This document shows, in pieces, positions 23,046 to 36,300 of a DNA stretch of 64,000 nucleotides (position 1 is its first letter; every line of letters starts with the position of its first letter). The notes beneath the pieces were generated by a model, which did not search any database, had not been told where the DNA came from, and saw only the letters and a program-made list of their open reading frames with translations. The position numbers and the translations under genes were made by a program. The DNA comes from Limnomonas spitsbergensis (Eukaryota > Chlorophyta > Chlorophyceae > Chlamydomonadales), in the NCBI GenBank assembly GCA_037349105.1, contig JAYJMM010000041.1, positions 1,116,001 through 1,180,000 on the forward strand. The letters are read 5' to 3'.

Positions 23046-23658
23046 CTACTGATCCACAGCTGTTCTGGGGTAAGGGTGAGGGGTACGAGGGAGGAGGCAG
23101 GTTACTGATCCACAGCTGTTATGGGGTAAGGGTGAGGATTGGGAGGGAGGAGGCAGCTGACTGGTCCACAGCTGTTCTGGGGTAAGGGTGGAGGGTGGGA
23201 GGGAGGAGGCAGCTGACTGGTCCACAGATGTTCTGGGGTAAGGGTGAAGGGTGGGAGGGAGGAGGCAGCTCACTGATCCACAGCAGTTCTGGGGTAAGGG
23301 TGAGGATTGGGAGGGAGGAGGCAGCTGACTGGTCCACAGCTGTTCTGGGTGGGAGGGAGGAGGCAGGCTACTGATCCACAACTGTTCTGGGGTAAGGGTG
23401 AGGGGTAGGAGGGAGGAGGCAGCTGACTGGTCCACAGCTGTTCTGGGTTAAGGGTGAGGGGTAGGAGGGAGGAGGCAGGTTACTGATCCACAGCTGTTCT
23501 GGGGTAATGGTAAGGGTGGGAGGGAGGAGGCAGCTCACTGATCCACAGCTGTTCTGGGGTAAGGGTGAGGATTGGGAGGGAGGAGGCAGCTGACTGGTCC
23601 ACAGCTGTTCTGGGGTAAGGGTGGAGGGTGGGAGGGAGGAGGCAGCTGACTGATCCAC
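23046..23658 (+). repeat. Module M2 copy 5
   Basis: Copy of 5986-6598 at an offset of 17,060 bp, with the 42-bp and 55-bp monomers in the same places. Confidence 0.9.
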
Positions 23659-25511
23659 GGCTGTTCTGGGGTAAGGGTGAGGGGTGGGAGGGAGGAGGCA
23701 GCTGACTGATCCACAGCTGTTCTGGGGTTAGGGTGAAGGGTGGGAGGGAGGAGGCAGCTGACTCGTGCACAGCTGTTCTGGGGTAAGGGTGAAGGGTGGG
23801 AGGGAGGAGGCAAGTTACTGATCCACAGCTGTTCTGGGGTAAGGGTGAGGGGTAGGAGGGAGGAGGCAGCTGACTGATCCACAGCTGTTCTGGGGTAAGG
23901 GTGAGGGGTGGGAGGGAGGAGGCAGCTGACTGATCCGCAGCTGTTCTGGGGTAAGGGTGAAGGGTGGGAGGGAGGCTGCAGCTGACTGGTCCACAGCTGT
24001 TCTGGGGTAAGGGTGAAGGGTGGGAGGGAGGAGGCAGCTCACTGATCCACAGCTGTTCTGGGGTAAGGGTGGGGATTGGGAGGGAGGAGGCAGCTGACTG
24101 GTCCACAGCTGTTCTGGGGTAAGGGTGGAGGGTGGGAGGGAGGAGGCAGCTGACTGATCCACAGCTGTTCTGGGGTAAGGGTGAGGGGTGGGAGGGAGGA
24201 GGCAGCTAACTGATCCACAGCTGTTCTGGGGTTAGGGTGAAGGGTGGGAGGGAGGAGGCAGCTGACTGGTGCACAGCTGTTCTGGGGTAAGGGTGAAGGG
24301 TGGGAGGGAGGAGGCAAGTTACTGATCCACAGCTGTTCTGGGGTAAGGGTGAGGGGTAGGAGGGAGGAGGCAGCTGACTGATCCACAGCTGTTCTGGGGT
24401 AAGGGTGAGGGGTGGGAGGGAGGAGGCAGCTGACTGATCCACAGCTGTTATGGGGTAAGGGTGAAGGGTGGGAGGGAGGCTGCAGCTGACTGGTCCACAA
24501 ATGTTCTGGGGTAAGGGTGAAGGGTGGGAGGGAGGAGGCAGCTCACTGATCCACAGCTGTTCTGGGGTAAGGGTGGGGATTGGGAGGGAGGAGGCAGCTG
24601 ACTGGTCCACAGCTGTTCTGGGGTAAGGGTGGAGGGTGGGAGGGAGGAGGCAGCTGACTGATCCACAGCTGTTCTGGGGTAAGGGTGAGGGGTGGGAGGG
24701 AGGAGGCAGCTGACTGGTCCACAGCTGTTCTGGGGTAAGGGTGAAGGGTGGGAGGGAGGAGGCAAGTTACTGATCCACAGCTGTTCTGGGGTAAGGGTGA
24801 GGGGTAGGAGGGAGGAGGCAGCTGACTGATCCACAGCTGTTCTGGGGTTAGGGTGAAGGGTGGGAGGGAGGAGGCAGCTGACTGGTCCACAGCTGTTCTG
24901 GGGTAAGGGTGAAGGGTGGGAGGGAGGGGGCAGCTGACTGGTCCACAGCTGTTCTGGGGTAAGGGTGAGGATTGGGAGGGAGGAGACAGCTGACTGGTCC
25001 ACAGCTGTTCTGGGGTAAGGGTGGAGGGTGGGAGGGAGAAGGCAGCTGACTGATCCACAGCTGTTCTGGGGTAAGGGTGAGGGGTGGGAGGGAGGAGGCA
25101 GCTGAATGATCCACAGCTGTTATGGGGTAAGGGTGGGGATTGGGAGGGAGGAGGCAGCTGACTGGTCCACAGCTGTTCTGGGGTAAGGGTGGAGGGTGGG
25201 AGGGAGGAGGCAGCTGACTGATCCACAGCTGTTCTGGGGTAAGGGTGAGGGGTGGGAGGGAGGAGGCAGCTGACTGGTCCACAGCTGTTCTGGGGTAAGG
25301 GTGAAGGGTGGGAGGGAGGAGGCAGCTGACTGGTGCACAGGTGTTCTGGGGTAAGGGTGAAGGGTGGGAGGGAGGAGGCAAGTTACTGATCCACAGCTGT
25401 TCTGGGGTAAGGGTGAGGGGTAGGAGGGAGGAGGCAGCTGACTGATCCACAGCTGTTCTGGGGTAAGGGTGAGGGGTGGGAGGGAGGAGGCAGCTGACTG
25501 ATCCACAGCTG

Positions 25512-26173
25512 TTATGGGGTAAGGGTGAAGGGTGGGAGGGAGGCTGCAGCTGACTGGTCCACAGATGTTCTGGGGTAAGGGTGAAGGGTGGGAGGGAGGA
25601 GGCAGCTCACTGATCCACAGCTGTTCTGGGGTAAGGGTGGGGATTGGGAGGGAGGAGGCAGCTGACTGGTCCACAGCTGTTCTGGGTGGGAGGGAGGAGG
25701 CATGCTACTGATCCACAGCTGTTCTGGGGTACGGGTGAGGGGTAGGAGGGAGGAGGCAGCTGACTGGTCCACAGCTGTTCTGGGGTAAGGGTGAGGGGTA
25801 GGAGGGAGGAGGCAGGTTACTGATCCACAGCTGTTCTGGGTAAGGGTGAGGGGTGGGAGGGAGGAGGCAGCTGACTGGTCCACAGCTGTTCTGGGGTAAG
25901 GGTGAAGGGTGGGAGGGAGGAGGCAGCTGACTGGTCCACAGCTGTTCTGGGGTAAGGGTGAAGGGTGGGAGGGAGGAGGCAGGCTACTGATCCACAGCTG
26001 TTCTGGGGTAAGGGTGAGGGGTAGGAGGGAGGAGGCAGGTTACTGATCCACAGCTGTTCTGGGGTAAGGGTGAGGGGTAGGAGGGAGGATGCAGCTGACT
26101 GATCCACAGCTGTTCTGGGGTAAGGGTGAAGGGTGGGAGGGAGGAGGCAGCTCACTGATCCACAGCTGTTCTG
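25512..26173 (+). repeat. Module M3 copy 2
   Basis: Copy of 8452-9113 at an offset of 17,060 bp. It shares both rare changes, TACGGGTGAGG (about 25730) and the missing G in TTCTGGGTAAGG (about 25837), which no later M3 copy has. Confidence 0.9.
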
Positions 26174-27190
26174 AGATAAGGGGTAGGATGTGCAGCCTAG
26201 CACACGAGGGGGCAGGGTTCCAGAATATTCTTACGAGTTGTCCTGCCCAGTGGGCTGGAGGGTTTAGGACCCAGGGGTTGAGTGCAAGGCTGGAGGGTTT
26301 AGGACCTAGGGGTTGAGTGCAAGGCTGGAGGACTCAGGATACAGGGTTGGTGGAAAGGCTGGATGGCTCAGGACCTAGGAATTGAAAGGAAAGCTGGAGG
26401 GTTCAGGCAATGCAGGGTTTGCGAATTTTCTAAGGATACTGTACTGCCATGTGGGCCTCATGTACATCTTAATACATGGATGGTACAAGGCAGGTACAGC
26501 AAGCAATGCCCAGGTTGACTCACAACTCCTACTCCTACAGATTTTATCTTTGGTATGGGTGCTTTGATTAAAGTGTGCAAGACACAATATACGAAAGCTA
26601 CGAAGTGACGGATGCAAGGTGGTGTGGAGAAAGGCGATGTGTCTGGCCATGAACTGGGACAGGTGATGGGGGGAGAGGGGATGTGTCTGGCCATGAGCTG
26701 GGACAGGTGATGGGGGGAGAGGGGATGTGTCTGGCCATGAGCTGGGACAGGTGATGGGGGCAGGGCATTGATGTGCATTTATTTGGTGCATTTATTTGGT
26801 GCTTACTGGCGGGAACGTGGACTTGAGCTTGCAAGATGATAGGCCTCTTGGTTGGAGACTTGGGATGTTGGTTGATCTTCTGAAAATAGGGAAGAAAGGT
26901 ACAGTAAGTAGGTGGAGAGCTGGCCAGATGTGGAGTGAAAGGATATGAAGCAGCTGACCAAAATGCCAAAAATGTAAATGGCCCTGGGCTGGCAGGTGCA
27001 GAGGTGAGGAGGGTAAGGGTGAGGGTTGGGAGGGAGGATGCAGCTGACTGATCCATACCTGTTCTGGCTGGGACAGGTGGTGGGGGAAGAGGGGATGTGT
27101 CTGGCCATGAGCTGGTGCAGGTGGTGGGGGGAGAGGGGATGTGTCTGGCCATGGGCTGGGACAGGTGATGGGGGGAGAGGGGACGTGTCT
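26174..27190 (+). repeat. Inter-array spacer S3 (1,017 bp)
   Basis: Same structure as S1, with the 35-bp second minisatellite unit (extra T in GGGGTTGAG near 26312) shared by S4-S9. Its left flank is A1-like, but the spacer body is of the S4-S6 type. Internal order and spacing of the 44-bp blocks and fossil monomer are unchanged. Confidence 0.93.
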
Positions 27191-29252
27191 ACAGCTGTTC
27201 TGGGGTAAGGGTGAGGATTGGGAGGGAGGAGGCAGCTGACTGGTCCACAGCTGTTCTGGGGTAAGGGTGAAGGGTGGGAGGGAGAAGGCAGCTGACTGAT
27301 CCACAGCTGTTCTGGGGTAAGGGTGAGGGGTAGGAGGGAGGAGGCAGCTGACTGATCCACAGCTGTTCTGGGGTAAGGGTAAGGATTGGGAGGGAGGAGG
27401 CAGCTGACTGATCCACAGCTGTTCTGGGGTAAGGGTGGAGGGTGGGAGGGAGGAGGCAGCTGACTGATCCACAGCTGTTCTGGGGTAAGGGTGAAGGGTG
27501 GGAGGGAGGAGGCAGCTGACTGATCCACAGCTGTTCTGGGGTAAGGGTGAAGGGTGGGAGGGAGGAGGCAGCTCACTGATCCACAGCTGTTCTGGGGTAA
27601 GGGTGTGGATTGGGAGGGAGGAGGCAGCTGACTGGTCCACAGCTGTTCTGGGGTAAGGGTGGAGGGTGGGAGGGAGGAGGCAGCTGACTGATCCACAGCT
27701 GTTCTGGGGTAAGGGTGAGGGGTGGGAGGGAGGAGGCAGCTGACTGATCCACAGCTGTTCTGGGGTTAGGGTGAAGGGTGGGAGGGAGGAGGCAGCTGAC
27801 TGGTGCACAGCTGTTCTGGGGTAAGGGTGAAGGGTGGGAGGGAGGAGGCAAGTTACTGATCCACAGCTGTTCTGGGGTAAGGGTGAGGGGTAGGAGGGAG
27901 GAGGCAGCTGACTGATCCACAGCTGTTCTGGGGTAAGGGTGAGGGGTGGGAGGGAGGAGGCAGCTGACTGATCCACAGCTGTTCTGGGGTAAGGGTGAAG
28001 GGTGGGAGGGAGGCTGCAGCTGACTGGTCCACAGATGTTCTGGGGTAAGGGTGAAGGGTGGGAGGGAGGAGGCAGCTCACTGATCCACAGCTGTTCTGGG
28101 GTAAGGGTGGGGATTGGGAGGGAGGAGGCAGCTGACTGGTCCACAGCTGTTCTGGGGTAAGGGTGGAGGGTGGGAGGGAGGAGGCAGCTGACTGATCCAC
28201 AGCTGTTCTGGGGTAAGGGTGAGGGGTGGGAGGGAGGAGGCAGCTGACTGGTCCACAGCTGTTCTGGGGTAAGGGTGAAGGGTGGGAGGGAGGAGGCAAG
28301 TTACTGATCCACAGCTGTTCTGGGGTAAGGGTGAGGGGTAGGAGGGAGGAGGCAGCTGACTGATCAACAGCTGTTCTGGGGTAAGGGTGAAGGGTGGGAG
28401 GGAGGAGGCAGCTGACTGGTCCACAGCTGTTCTGGGGTAAGGGTGAAGGGTGGGAGGGAGGGGGCAGCTGACTGGTCCACAGCTGTTCTGGGGTAAGGGT
28501 GAGGATTGGGAGGGAGGAGACAGCTGACTGGTCCACAGCTGTTCTGGGGTAAGGGTGGAGGGTGGGAGGGAGAAGGCAGTTGACTGATCCACAGCTGTTC
28601 TGGGGTAAGGGTGAGGGGTAGGAGGGAGGAGGCAGCTGACTGATCCACAGCTGTTCTGGGGTAAGGGTAAGGATTGGGAGGGAGGAGGCAGCTGACTGAT
28701 CCACAGCTGTTCTGGGGTAAGGGTGGAGGGTGGGAGGGAGGAGGCAGCTGACGGATCCACAGCTGTTCTGGGGTAAGGGTGAAGGGTGGGAGGGAGGAGG
28801 CAGCTGACTGATCCACAGCTGTTCTGGGGTAAGGGTGAAGGGTGGGAGGGAGGAGGCAGCTGACTGGTCCAAAGCTGTTCTGGGGTTAGGGTGAAGGGTG
28901 GGAGGGAGGAGGCAGCTGACTGGTCCACAGCTGTTCTGGGGTAAGGGTGAAGGGTGGGAGGGAGGGGGCAGCTGACTGGTCCACAGCTGTTCTGGGGTAA
29001 GGGTGAGGATTGGGAGGGAGGAGGCAGCTGACTGGTCCACAGCTGTTCTGGGGTAAGGGTGGAGGGTGGGAGGGAGGAGGCAGGCTACTGATCCACAGCT
29101 GTTCTGGGGTAAGGGTGAGGGGTAGGAGGGAGGAGGCAGGTTACTGATCCACATCTGTTCTGGGGTAAGGGTGAGGGGTAGGAGGGAGGATGCAGCTGAC
29201 TGATCCACAGCTGTTCTGGGGTTAGGGTGAAGGGTGGGAGGGAGGAGGCAGG

Positions 29253-29865
29253 CTACTGATCCACAGCTGTTCTGGGGTAAGGGTGAGGGGTACGAGGGAG
29301 GAGGCAGGTTACTGATCCACAGCTGTTATGGGGTAAGGGTGAGGATTGGGAGGGAGGAGGCAGCTGACTGGTCCACAGCTGTTCTGGGGTAAGGGTGGAG
29401 GGTGGGAGGGAGGAGGCAGCTGACTGGTCCACAGATGTTCTGGGGTAAGGGTGAAGGGTGGGAGGGAGGAGGCAGCTCACTGATCCACAGCAGTTCTGGG
29501 GTAAGGGTGAGGATTGGGAGGGAGGAGGCAGCTGACTGGTCCACAGCTGTTCTGGGTGGGAGGGAGGAGGCAGGCTACTGATCCACAACTGTTCTGGGGT
29601 AAGGGTGAGGGGTAGGAGGGAGGAGGCAGCTGACTGGTCCACAACTGTTCTGGGTTAAGGGTGAGGGGTAGGAGGGAGGAGGCAGGTTACTGATCCACAG
29701 CTGTTCTGGGGTAATGGTAAGGGTGGGAGGGAGGAGGCAGCTCACTGATCCACAGCTGTTCTGGGGTAAGGGTGAGGATTGGGAGGGAGGAGGCAGCTGA
29801 CTGGTCCACAGCTGTTCTGGGGTAAGGGTGGAGGGTGGGAGGGAGGAGGCAGCTGACTGATCCAC
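29253..29865 (+). repeat. Module M2 copy 6
   Basis: Same ordered variants, with the CAACTG change shared with copies 3 and 4. The preceding junction reads GAGGAGGCAGG rather than the GAGGAGACAGG seen in A2 and A3. Confidence 0.9.
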
Positions 29866-31718
29866 GGCTGTTCTGGGGTAAGGGTGAGGGGTGGGAGGGA
29901 GGAGGCAGCTGACTGATCCACAGCTGTTCTGGGGTTAGGGTGAAGGGTGGGAGGGAGGAGGCAGCTGACTCGTGCACAGCTGTTCTGGGGTAAGGGTGAA
30001 GGGTGGGAGGGAGGAGGCAAGTTACTGATCCACAGCTGTTCTGGGGTAAGGGTGAGGGGTAGGAGGGAGGAGGCAGCTGACTGATCCACAGCTGTTCTGG
30101 GGTAAGGGTGAGGGGTGGGAGGGAGGAGGCAGCTGACTGATCCGCAGCTGTTCTGGGGTAAGGGTGAAGGGTGGGAGGGAGGCTGCAGCTGACTGATCCA
30201 CAGCTGTTCTGGGGTAAGGGTGAGGGGTGGGAGGGAGGAGGCAGCTCACTGATCCACAGCTGTTCTGGGGTAAGGGTGGGGATTGGGAGGGAGGAGGCAG
30301 CTGACTGGTCCACAGCTGTTCTGGGGTAAGGGTGGAGGGTGGGAGGGAGGAGGCAGCTGACTGATCCACAGCTGTTCTGGGGTAAGGGTGAGGGGTGGGA
30401 GGGAGGAGGCAGCTGACTGGTCCACAGCTGTTCTGGGGTAAGGGTGAAGGGTGGGAGGGAGGAGGCAGCTGACTGGTGCACAGCTGTTCTGGGGTAAGGG
30501 TGAAGGGTGGGAGGGAGGAGGCAAGTTACTGATCCACAGCTGTTCTGGGGTAAGGGTGAGGGGTAGGAGGGAGGAGGCAGCTGACTGATCCACAGCTGTT
30601 CTGGGGTAAGGGTGAGGGGTGGGAGGGAGGAGGCAGCTGACTGATCCACAGCTGTTATGGGGTAAGGGTGAAGGGTGGGAGGGAGGTTGCAGCTGACTGG
30701 TCCACAGATGTTCTGGGGTAAGGGTGAAGGGTGGGAGGGAGGAGGCAGCTCACTGATCCACAGCTGTTCTGGGGTAAGGGTGGGGATTGGGAGGGAGGAG
30801 GCAGCTGACTGGTCCACAGCTGTTCTGGGGTAAGGGTGGAGGGTGGGAGGGAGGAGGCAGCTGACTGATCCACAGCTGTTCTGGGGTAAGGGTGAGGGGT
30901 GGGAGGGAGGAGGCAGCTGACTGGTCCACAGCTGTTCTGGGGTAAGGGTGAAGGGTGGGAGGGAGGAGGCAAGTTACTGATCCACAGCTATTCTGGGGTA
31001 AGGGTGAGGGGTAGGAGGGAGGAGGCAGCTGACTGATCCACAGCTGTTCTGGGGTTAGGGTGAAGGGTGGGAGGGAGGAGGCAGCTGACTGGTCCACAGC
31101 TATTCTGGGGTAAGGGTGAAGGGTGGGAGGGAGGGGGCAGCTGATTGGTCCACAGCTGTTCTGGGGTAAGGGTGAGGATTGGGAGGGAGGAGACAGCTGA
31201 CTGGTCCACAGCTGTTCTGGGGTAAGGGTGGAGGGTGGGAGGGAGAAGGCAGCTGACTGATCCACAGCTGTTCTGGGGTAAGGGTGAGGGGTGGGAGGGA
31301 GGAGGCAGGCTACTGATCCACAGCTGTTCTGGGGTAAGGGTGGGGATTGGGAGGGAGGAGGCAGCTGACTGGTCCACAGCTGTTCTGGGGTAAGGGTGGA
31401 GGGTGGGAGGGAGGAGGCAGCTGACTGATCCACAGCTGTTCTGGGGTAAGAGTGAGGGGTGGGAGGGAGGAGGCAGCTGACTGGTCCACAGCTGTTCTGG
31501 GGTAAGGGTGAAGGGTGGGAGGGAGGAGGCAGCTGACTGGTGCACAGGTGTTCTGGGGTAAGGGTGAAGGGTGGGAGGGAGGAGGCAAGTTACTGATCCA
31601 CAGCTGTTCTGGGGTAAGGGTGAGGGGTAGGAGGGAGGAGGCAGCTGACTGATCCACAGCTGTTCTGGGGTAAGGGTGAGGGGTGGGAGGGAGGAGGCAG
31701 CTGACTGATCCACAGCTG

Positions 31719-32381
31719 TTATGGGGTAAGGGTGAAGGGTGGGAGGGAGGCTGCAGCTGACTGGTCCACAGATGTTCTGGGGTAAGGGTGAAGGGTGGGA
31801 GGGAGGAGGCAGCTGACTGGTCCACAGCTGTTCTGGGGTAAGGGTGGGGATTGGGAGGGAGGAGGCAGCTGACTGGTCCACAGGTGTTCTGGGTGGGAGG
31901 GAGGAGGCATGCTACTGATCCACAGCTGTTCTGGGGTAAGGGTGAGGGGTAGGAGGGAGGAGGCAGCTGACTGGTCCACAGCTGTTCTGGGGTAAGGGTG
32001 AGGGGTAGGAGGGAGGAGGCAGGTTACTGATCCACAGCTGTTCTGGGGTAAGGGTGAGGGGTGGGAGGGAGGAGGCAGCTGACTGGTCCACAGCTGTTCT
32101 GGGGTAAGGGTGAAGGGTGGGAGGGAGGAGGCAGCTGACTGGTCCACAGCTGTTCTGGGGTAAGGGTGAAGGGTGGGAGGGAGGAGGCAGGCTACTGATC
32201 CACAGCTGTTCTGGGGTAAGGGTGAGGGGTAGGGGGGAGGAGGCAGGTTACTGATCCACAGCTGTTCTGGGGTAAGGGTGAGGGGTAGGAGGGAGGATGC
32301 AGCTGACTGATCCACAGCTGTTCTGGGGTAAGGGTGAAGGGTGGGAGGGAGGAGGCAGCTCACTGATCCACAGCTGTTCTG
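31719..32381 (+). repeat. Module M3 copy 3
   Basis: 663-bp version without the single-G loss of copies 1 and 2. Private changes include CAGGTG before the 42-bp monomer (about 31882) and GGTAGGGGGGAGG near 32228. Confidence 0.9.
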
Positions 32382-33398
32382 AGATAAGGGGTAGGATGTG
32401 CAGCCTAGCACACGAGGGGGCAGGGTTCCAGAATATTCTTACGAGTTGTCCTGCCCAGTGGGCTGGAGGGTTTAGGACCCAGGGGTTGAGTGCAAGGCTG
32501 GAGGGTTTAGGACCTAGGGGTTGAGTGCAAGGCTGGATGACTCAGGATACAGGGTTGGTGGAAAGGCTGGATGGCTCAGGACCTAGGAATTGAAAGGAAA
32601 GCTGGAGGGTTCAGGCAATGCAGGGTTTGCGAATTTTCTAAGGATACTGTACTGCCATGTGGGCCTCATGTACATCTTAATACATGGATGGTACAAGGCA
32701 GGTACAGCAAGCAATGCCCAGGTTGACTCACAACTCCTACTCCTACAGATTTTATCTTTGGTATGGGTGCTTTGATTAAAGTGTGCAAGACACAATATAC
32801 GAAAGCTACGAAGTGACGGATGCAAGGTGGTGTGGAGAAAGGCGATGTGTCTGGCCATGAACTGGGACAGGTGATGGGGAGAGAGGGGATGTGTCTGGCC
32901 ATGAGCTGGGACAGGTGATGGGGGGAGAGGGGATGTGTCTGGCCATGAGCTGGGACAGGTGATGGGGGCAGGGCATTGATGTGCATTTATTTGGTGCATT
33001 TATTTGGTGCTTACTGGCGGGAACGTGGACTTGAGCTTGCAAGATGATAGGCCTCTTGGTTGGAGACTTGGGATGTTGGTTGATCTTCTGAAAATAGGGA
33101 AGAAAGGTACAGTAAGTAGGTGGAGAGCTGGCCAGATGTGGAGTGAAAGGATATGAAGCAGCTGACCAAAATGCCAAAAATGTAAATGGCCCTGGGCTGG
33201 CAGGTGCAGAGGTGAGGAGGGTAAGGGTGAGGGTTGGGAGGGAGGATGCAGCTGACTGATCCATACCTGTTCTGGCTGGGACAGGTGGTGGGGGAAGAGG
33301 GGATGTGTCTGGCCATGAGCTGGTGCAGGTGGTGGGGGGAGAGGGGATGTGTCTGGCCATGGGCTGGGACAGGTGATGGGGGGAGAGGGGACGTGTCT
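32382..33398 (+). repeat. Inter-array spacer S4 (1,017 bp)
   Basis: Same structure as S3. Private substitutions are GGCTGGATGACTC near 32531 and GATGGGGAGAGAGG near 32875. No coding region is supported. Confidence 0.93.
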
Positions 33399-36300
33399 AC
33401 AGCTGTTCTGGGGTAAGGGTGAGGATTGGGAGGGAGGAGGCAGCTGACTGGTCCACAGCTGTTCTGGGGTAAGGGTGAAGGGTGGGAGGGAGAAGGCAGC
33501 TGACTGATCCACAGCTGTTCTGGGGTAAGGGTGAGGGGTAGGAGGGAGGAGGCAGCTGACTGATCCACAGCTGTTCTGGGGTAAGGGTAAGGATTGGGAG
33601 GGAGGAGGCAGCTGACTGATCCACAGCTGTTCTGGGGTAAGGGTGGAGGGTGGGAGGGAGGAGGCAGCTGACTGATCCACAGCTGTTCTGGGGTAAGGGT
33701 GAAGGGTGGGAGGGAGGAGGTAGCTGACTGATCCACAGCTGTTCTGGGGTAAGGGTGAAGGGTGGGAGGGAGGAGGCAGCTGACTGGTCCAAAGCTGTTC
33801 TGGGGTTAGGGTGAAGGGTGGGAGGGAGGAGGCAGCTGACTGGTCCACAGCTGTTCTGGGGTAAGGGTGAAGGGTGGGAGGGAGGGGGCAGCTGACTGGT
33901 CCACAGCTGTTCTGGGGTAAGGGTGAGGATTGGGAGGGAGGAGACAGCTGACTGGTCCACAGCTGTTCTGGGGTAAGGGTGGAGGGTGGGAGGGAGAAGG
34001 CAGCTGACTGATCCACAGCTGTTCTGGGGTAAGGGGTGAGGGGTGGGAGGGAGGAGGCAGGCTACTGATCCACAGCTGTTCTGGGGTAAGGGTGAGGATT
34101 GGGAGGGAGGAGGCAGCTGACTGGTCCATAGATGTTCTGGGGTAAGGGTGAAGGGTGGGAGGGAGGAGTCAGGCTACTGATCCACAGCTGTTCTGGGTAA
34201 GGGTGAGGGGTACGAGGGAGGAGGCAGGTTACTGATCCACAGCTGTTATGGGGTAAGGGTGAGGATTGGGAGGGAGGAGGCAGCTGACTGGTCCACAGCT
34301 GTTCTGGGTAAGGGTGGAGGGTGGGAGGGAGGCTGCAGCTGACTGGTCCACAGATGTTCTGGGGTAAGGGTGAAGGGTGGGAGGGAGGAGGCAGCTCACT
34401 GATCCACAGCTGTTCTGGGGTAAGGGTGGGGATTGGGAGGGAGGAGGCAGCTGACTGGTCCACAGCTGTTCTGGGGTAAGGGTGGAGGGTGGGAGGGAGG
34501 AGGCAACTGACTGATCCACAGCTGTTCTGGGGTAAGGGTGAAGGGTGGGAGGGAGGAGGCAGCTGACTGGTCCAAAGCTGTTCTGGGGTTAGGGTGAAGG
34601 GTGGGAGGGAGGAGGCAGCTCACTGATCCACAGCTGTTCTGGGTAAGGGTGAGGATTGGGAGGGAGGAGGCAGCTGACTGGTCCACAGCTGTTCTGGGGT
34701 AAGGGTGGAGGGTGGGAGGGAGGAGGCAGCTGACTGATCCACGGCTGTTCTGGGGTAAGGGTGAGGGGTGGGAGGGAGGAGGCAGCTGACTGATCCACAG
34801 CTGTTCTGGGGTTAGGGTGAAGGGTGGGAGGGAGGAGGCAGCTGACTCGTGCACAGCTGTTCTGGGGTAAGGGTGAAGGGTGGGAGGGAGGAGGCAAGTT
34901 ACTGATCCACAGCTGTTCTGGGGTAAGGGTGAGGGGTAGGAGGGAGGAGGCAGCTGACTGATCCACAGCTGTTCTGGGGTAAGGGTGAGGGGTGGGAGGG
35001 AGGAGGCAGCTGACTGATCCGCAGCTGTTCTGGGGTAAGGGTGAAGGGTGGGAGGGAGGCTGCAGCTGACTGGTCCACAGCTGTTCTGGGGTAAGGGTGA
35101 AGGGTGGGAGGGAGGAGGCAGCTCACTGATCCACAGCTGTTCTGGGGTAAGGGTGGGGATAGGGAGGGAGGAGGCAGCTGACTGGTCCACAGCTGTTCTG
35201 GGGTAAGGGTGGAGGGTGGGAGGGAGGAGGCAGCTGACTGATCCACAGCTGTTCTGGGGGTAAGGGTGAGGGGTGGGAGGGAGGAGGCAGCTAACTGATC
35301 CACAGCTGTTCTGGGGTTAGGGTGAAGGGTGGGAGGGAGGAGGCAGCTGACTGGTGCACAGCTGTTCTGGGGTAAGGGTGAAGGGTGGGAGGGAGGAGGC
35401 AAGTTACTGATCCACAGCTGTTCTGGGGTAAGGGTGAGGGTAGGAGGGAGGAGGCAGCTGACTGATCCACAGCTGTTCTGGGGTAAGGGTGAGGGGTGGG
35501 AGGGAGGAGGCAGCTGACTGATCCACAGCTGTTCTGGGGTAAGGGTGAAGGGTGGGAGGGAGGCTGCAGCTGACTGGTCCACAGATGTTCTGGGGTAAGG
35601 GTGAAGGGTGGGAGGGAGGAGGCAGCTCACTGATCCACAGCTGTTCTGGGGTAAGGGTGGGGATTGGGAGGGAGGAGGCAGCTGACTGGTCCACAGCTGT
35701 TCTGGGGTAAGGGTGGAGGGTGGGAGGGAGGAGGCAGCTGACTGATCCACAGCTGTTCTGGGGTAAGGGTGAGGGGTGGGAGGGAGGAGGCAGCTGACTG
35801 GTCCACAGCTGTTCTGGGGTAAGGGTGAAGGGTGGGAGGGAGGAGGCAAGTTACTGATCCACAGCTGTTCTGGGGTAAGGTTGAGGGGTAGGAGGGAGGA
35901 GGCAGCTGACTGATCCACAGCTGTTCTGGGGTTAGGGTGAAGGGTGGGAGGGAGGAGGCAGCTGACTGGTCCACAGCTGTTCTGGGGTAAGGGTGAAGGG
36001 TGGGTGGGAGGGGGCAGCTGACTGGTCCACAGCTGTTCTGGGGTAAGGGTGAGGATTGGGAGGGAGGAGACAGCTGACTGGTCCACAGCTGTTCTGGGGT
36101 AAGGGTAGAGGGTGGGAGGGAGAAGGCAGCTGACTGATCCACAACTGTTCTGGGGTAAGGGTGAGGGGTGGGAGGGAGGAGGCAGGCTACTGATCCACAG
36201 CTGTTCTGGGGTAAGGGTGGGGATTGGGAGGGAGGAGGCAGCTGACTGGTCCACAGCTGTTCTGGGGTAAGGGTGGAGGGGTGGGAGGGAGGAGGCAGCT

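Larger units (their letters stand above)
16519..26173 (+). repeat. 56-bp satellite array A3 (about 173 monomers)
   Basis: Longest array. The length equals 167 x 56 + 2 x (42 + 55) + 42 + 55 + 12. Its first part (to about 20.6 kb) copies A2 at an offset of 6,389; its second part (about 20.8-26.17 kb) copies A1 from about 3.8 to 9.11 kb at an offset of 17,060. It therefore looks like a fusion of an A2-type and an A1-type array with no spacer between them. Confidence 0.96.
27191..32381 (+). repeat. 56-bp satellite array A4 (about 93 monomers)
   Basis: The length equals 90 x 56 + 42 + 55 + 42 + 12, so there is no private indel. The start shares the GTGTGGATTGGG monomer (about 27603) with A2 and A3 (10543, 16932). 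It carries one M2 and a terminal M3 module. Two monomers with CAGCTATTCTGG (about 30987 and 31099) occur only here. Confidence 0.96.
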
